Below are positions 16,403 to 17,182 of a stretch of 17,182 bases of DNA, one piece after another. The position numbers and the translations under genes were made by a program. Within the stretch, counting starts at the first letter, position 1, and the number at the start of each line of letters is the position of its first letter. The stretch lies in assembly GCA_047971485.1 (NCBI GenBank), contig JBKDZR010000068.1, forward strand, positions 1 through 17,182, read 5' to 3'. The stretch comes from JBKDZR01 sp047971485. Its GTDB lineage: Bacteria; Pseudomonadota; Alphaproteobacteria; Rhodobacterales; Rhodobacteraceae. The notes under the pieces were generated by a model that worked only from the letters and a program-made list of their open reading frames with translations, was not told where the DNA came from and searched no databases.

Positions 16403-17182
16403 CTAAATGAAGGCCAGCATGACATGTGAGGGATCCAATTCCGCCGGTTTCACATCTTCCAGGATGACCGCCGTATCGGCATCCAACTGGATGCGGGTGT
16501 CATGTCCCCCCGGCCCCTCGGGCGTAATCGTCACCGCCGATTGGAACGCGGCATAATCCGCGAACCAGAAACTCGCGACATCCAGCCTATCGCCTTCAGC
16601 ACCGTCAAAGTCGATCACCGTGGTGGTGCCTTCAAGATCGCGCATGATGAACCTGTCTGCACCGGCCCCACCGGACAAACGATCCGTGCCACCCATGCCG
16701 TCCAGGAAATCATTCCCCAGCCCGGCAAAAATCACATCATTCGCCGAGGTCCCGATCAGAGTATCATTCCCGGTCGTCCCCACCTGCGTCACGGCATTGG
16801 TGAAATTGCCGCCATAGATGACATAGCTGGCGCCGGCCATGTTCTGGCCATTCGGATCGGCGTAGGGTGCCCCGATGATCAGATCGTCAAACCCGTCGCC
16901 ATTCACATCGCCAGCAGAACTGACGGAATAACCAGACGAATCTCCGTCAGTGATCCCATTGATCACGAAGCCGCCGGCGCCAAGTGACGACAATTCCACC
17001 GTCCCACTATCCGTTCGGCCGAAAACAACATAGCTGGCACCGGCCGTGTCTTGGCCATTCGGATCGGCCCAGGCTGCCCCGATGATCAGATCGTCCAGAC
17101 CGTCCCCATTTACATCGCCAGCGGAACTGACCGAACGGCCGGACAGATCGTCCGCCGAAGCGCCGTTGATCGCAAAGCCTCC
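16403..17182 (-). CDS. FG-GAP repeat protein with RTX-like C-terminus (partial, N-terminus outside window)
   Basis: The frame is open from the right edge for 259 residues to TAG (16405-16403). Two FG-GAP (integrin alpha beta-propeller) repeats come first, each with a calcium loop: DVNGDGLDD (23-31) and DVNGDGFDD (92-100), and DLIIGA after each. A glycine/aspartate-rich part (about 135-178, GNDTLIG, GLGNDFLDGMGGTDRLSGG) then resembles RTX calcium-binding nonapeptides, and a C-terminal domain closes with FIMRDLEGTTTVIDF and an acidic end. RTX proteins are exported by type I secretion and fold on binding calcium outside the cell. The visible part suggests a large surface or extracellular protein, possibly adhesive. 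The internal GTG at 16999 is not the start. No transporter genes are in view. Confidence 0.85.
   Translation of the reverse strand, partial: GGFAINGASADDLSGRSVSSAGDVNGDGLDDLIIGAAWADPNGQDTAGASYVVFGRTDSGTVELSSLGAGGFVINGITDGDSSGYSVSSAGDVNGDGFDDLIIGAPYADPNGQNMAGASYVIYGGNFTNAVTQVGTTGNDTLIGTSANDVIFAGLGNDFLDGMGGTDRLSGGAGADRFIMRDLEGTTTVIDFDGAEGDRLDVASFWFADYAAFQSAVTITPEGPGGHDTRIQLDADTAVILEDVKPAELDPSHVMLAFI
16808..17182 (-). repeat. Tandem FG-GAP repeats, 207-bp period
   Basis: Two copies of a 69-residue unit are visible: 17182-16976, and 16975 to about 16808 (second copy shorter). GGF.ING...S..SVSSAGDVNGDG.DDLIIGA and ADPNGQ..AGASYV are shared. The nucleotide sequence is also highly similar, for example GACGATCTGATCATCGGGGC in both. 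More copies may lie beyond the window. Confidence 0.85.

Overview
The window looks like chromosomal DNA of an alphaproteobacterium, most probably from the Rhodobacterales (Roseobacter group). This is inferred from the high G+C content, the dnaX–ybaB–recR cluster, a short GluRS with an HVGN signature, a DUF1194 protein ending in a VPLPA-type sorting signal, and an FG-GAP/RTX-type protein. No transposase, integrase, CRISPR array or phage gene is visible. Nearly all genes belong to known families, and I do not see a clear new multi-gene system.

Layout. 1-152: the end of sucD (TCA cycle), closed by an intrinsic terminator that faces the terminator of the convergent gene. 378-1430 (-): a ketopantoate-reductase-like dehydrogenase, divergent from an XdhC-family protein (1771-2721, +). 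The 340 bp between them hold a palindromic operator candidate that overlaps a promoter. 2806-7196 (-): a two-gene RND efflux operon (adaptor, then permease) with its own palindromic operator candidate; no TolC-type gene or regulator lies in the window. 7552-7627 (-): tRNA-Ala with anticodon CGC. 7694-8257 (+): a gamma-glutamylcyclotransferase-fold protein. 8285-9616 (-): gltX, divergent from a small zincin-like metallopeptidase (9679-10089) and an MBL-fold hydrolase (10161-11003).

After a 488-bp gap, a secreted vWA-like DUF1194 protein (11492-12280) precedes dnaX (12347-14146), ybaB (14167-14511) and recR (14629-15225), a replication/recombination cluster read in one direction. recR is followed by an iron(III)-binding periplasmic protein (15314-16339). 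That gene has its own promoter candidate, no permease gene beside it, and a bidirectional terminator shared with the last gene. The last gene (16403 to the window edge, -) encodes the C-terminal part of an FG-GAP repeat protein with RTX-like calcium repeats, probably exported by a type I system.

The points most worth a second look are regulatory: the palindromes at 1552-1574 and 7216-7232, the 12-bp inverted repeat flanking the RND promoter, and the inverted repeat on the promoter of the iron-binding protein. Protein-level points are the sortable vWA protein and the near-identical FG-GAP repeats.
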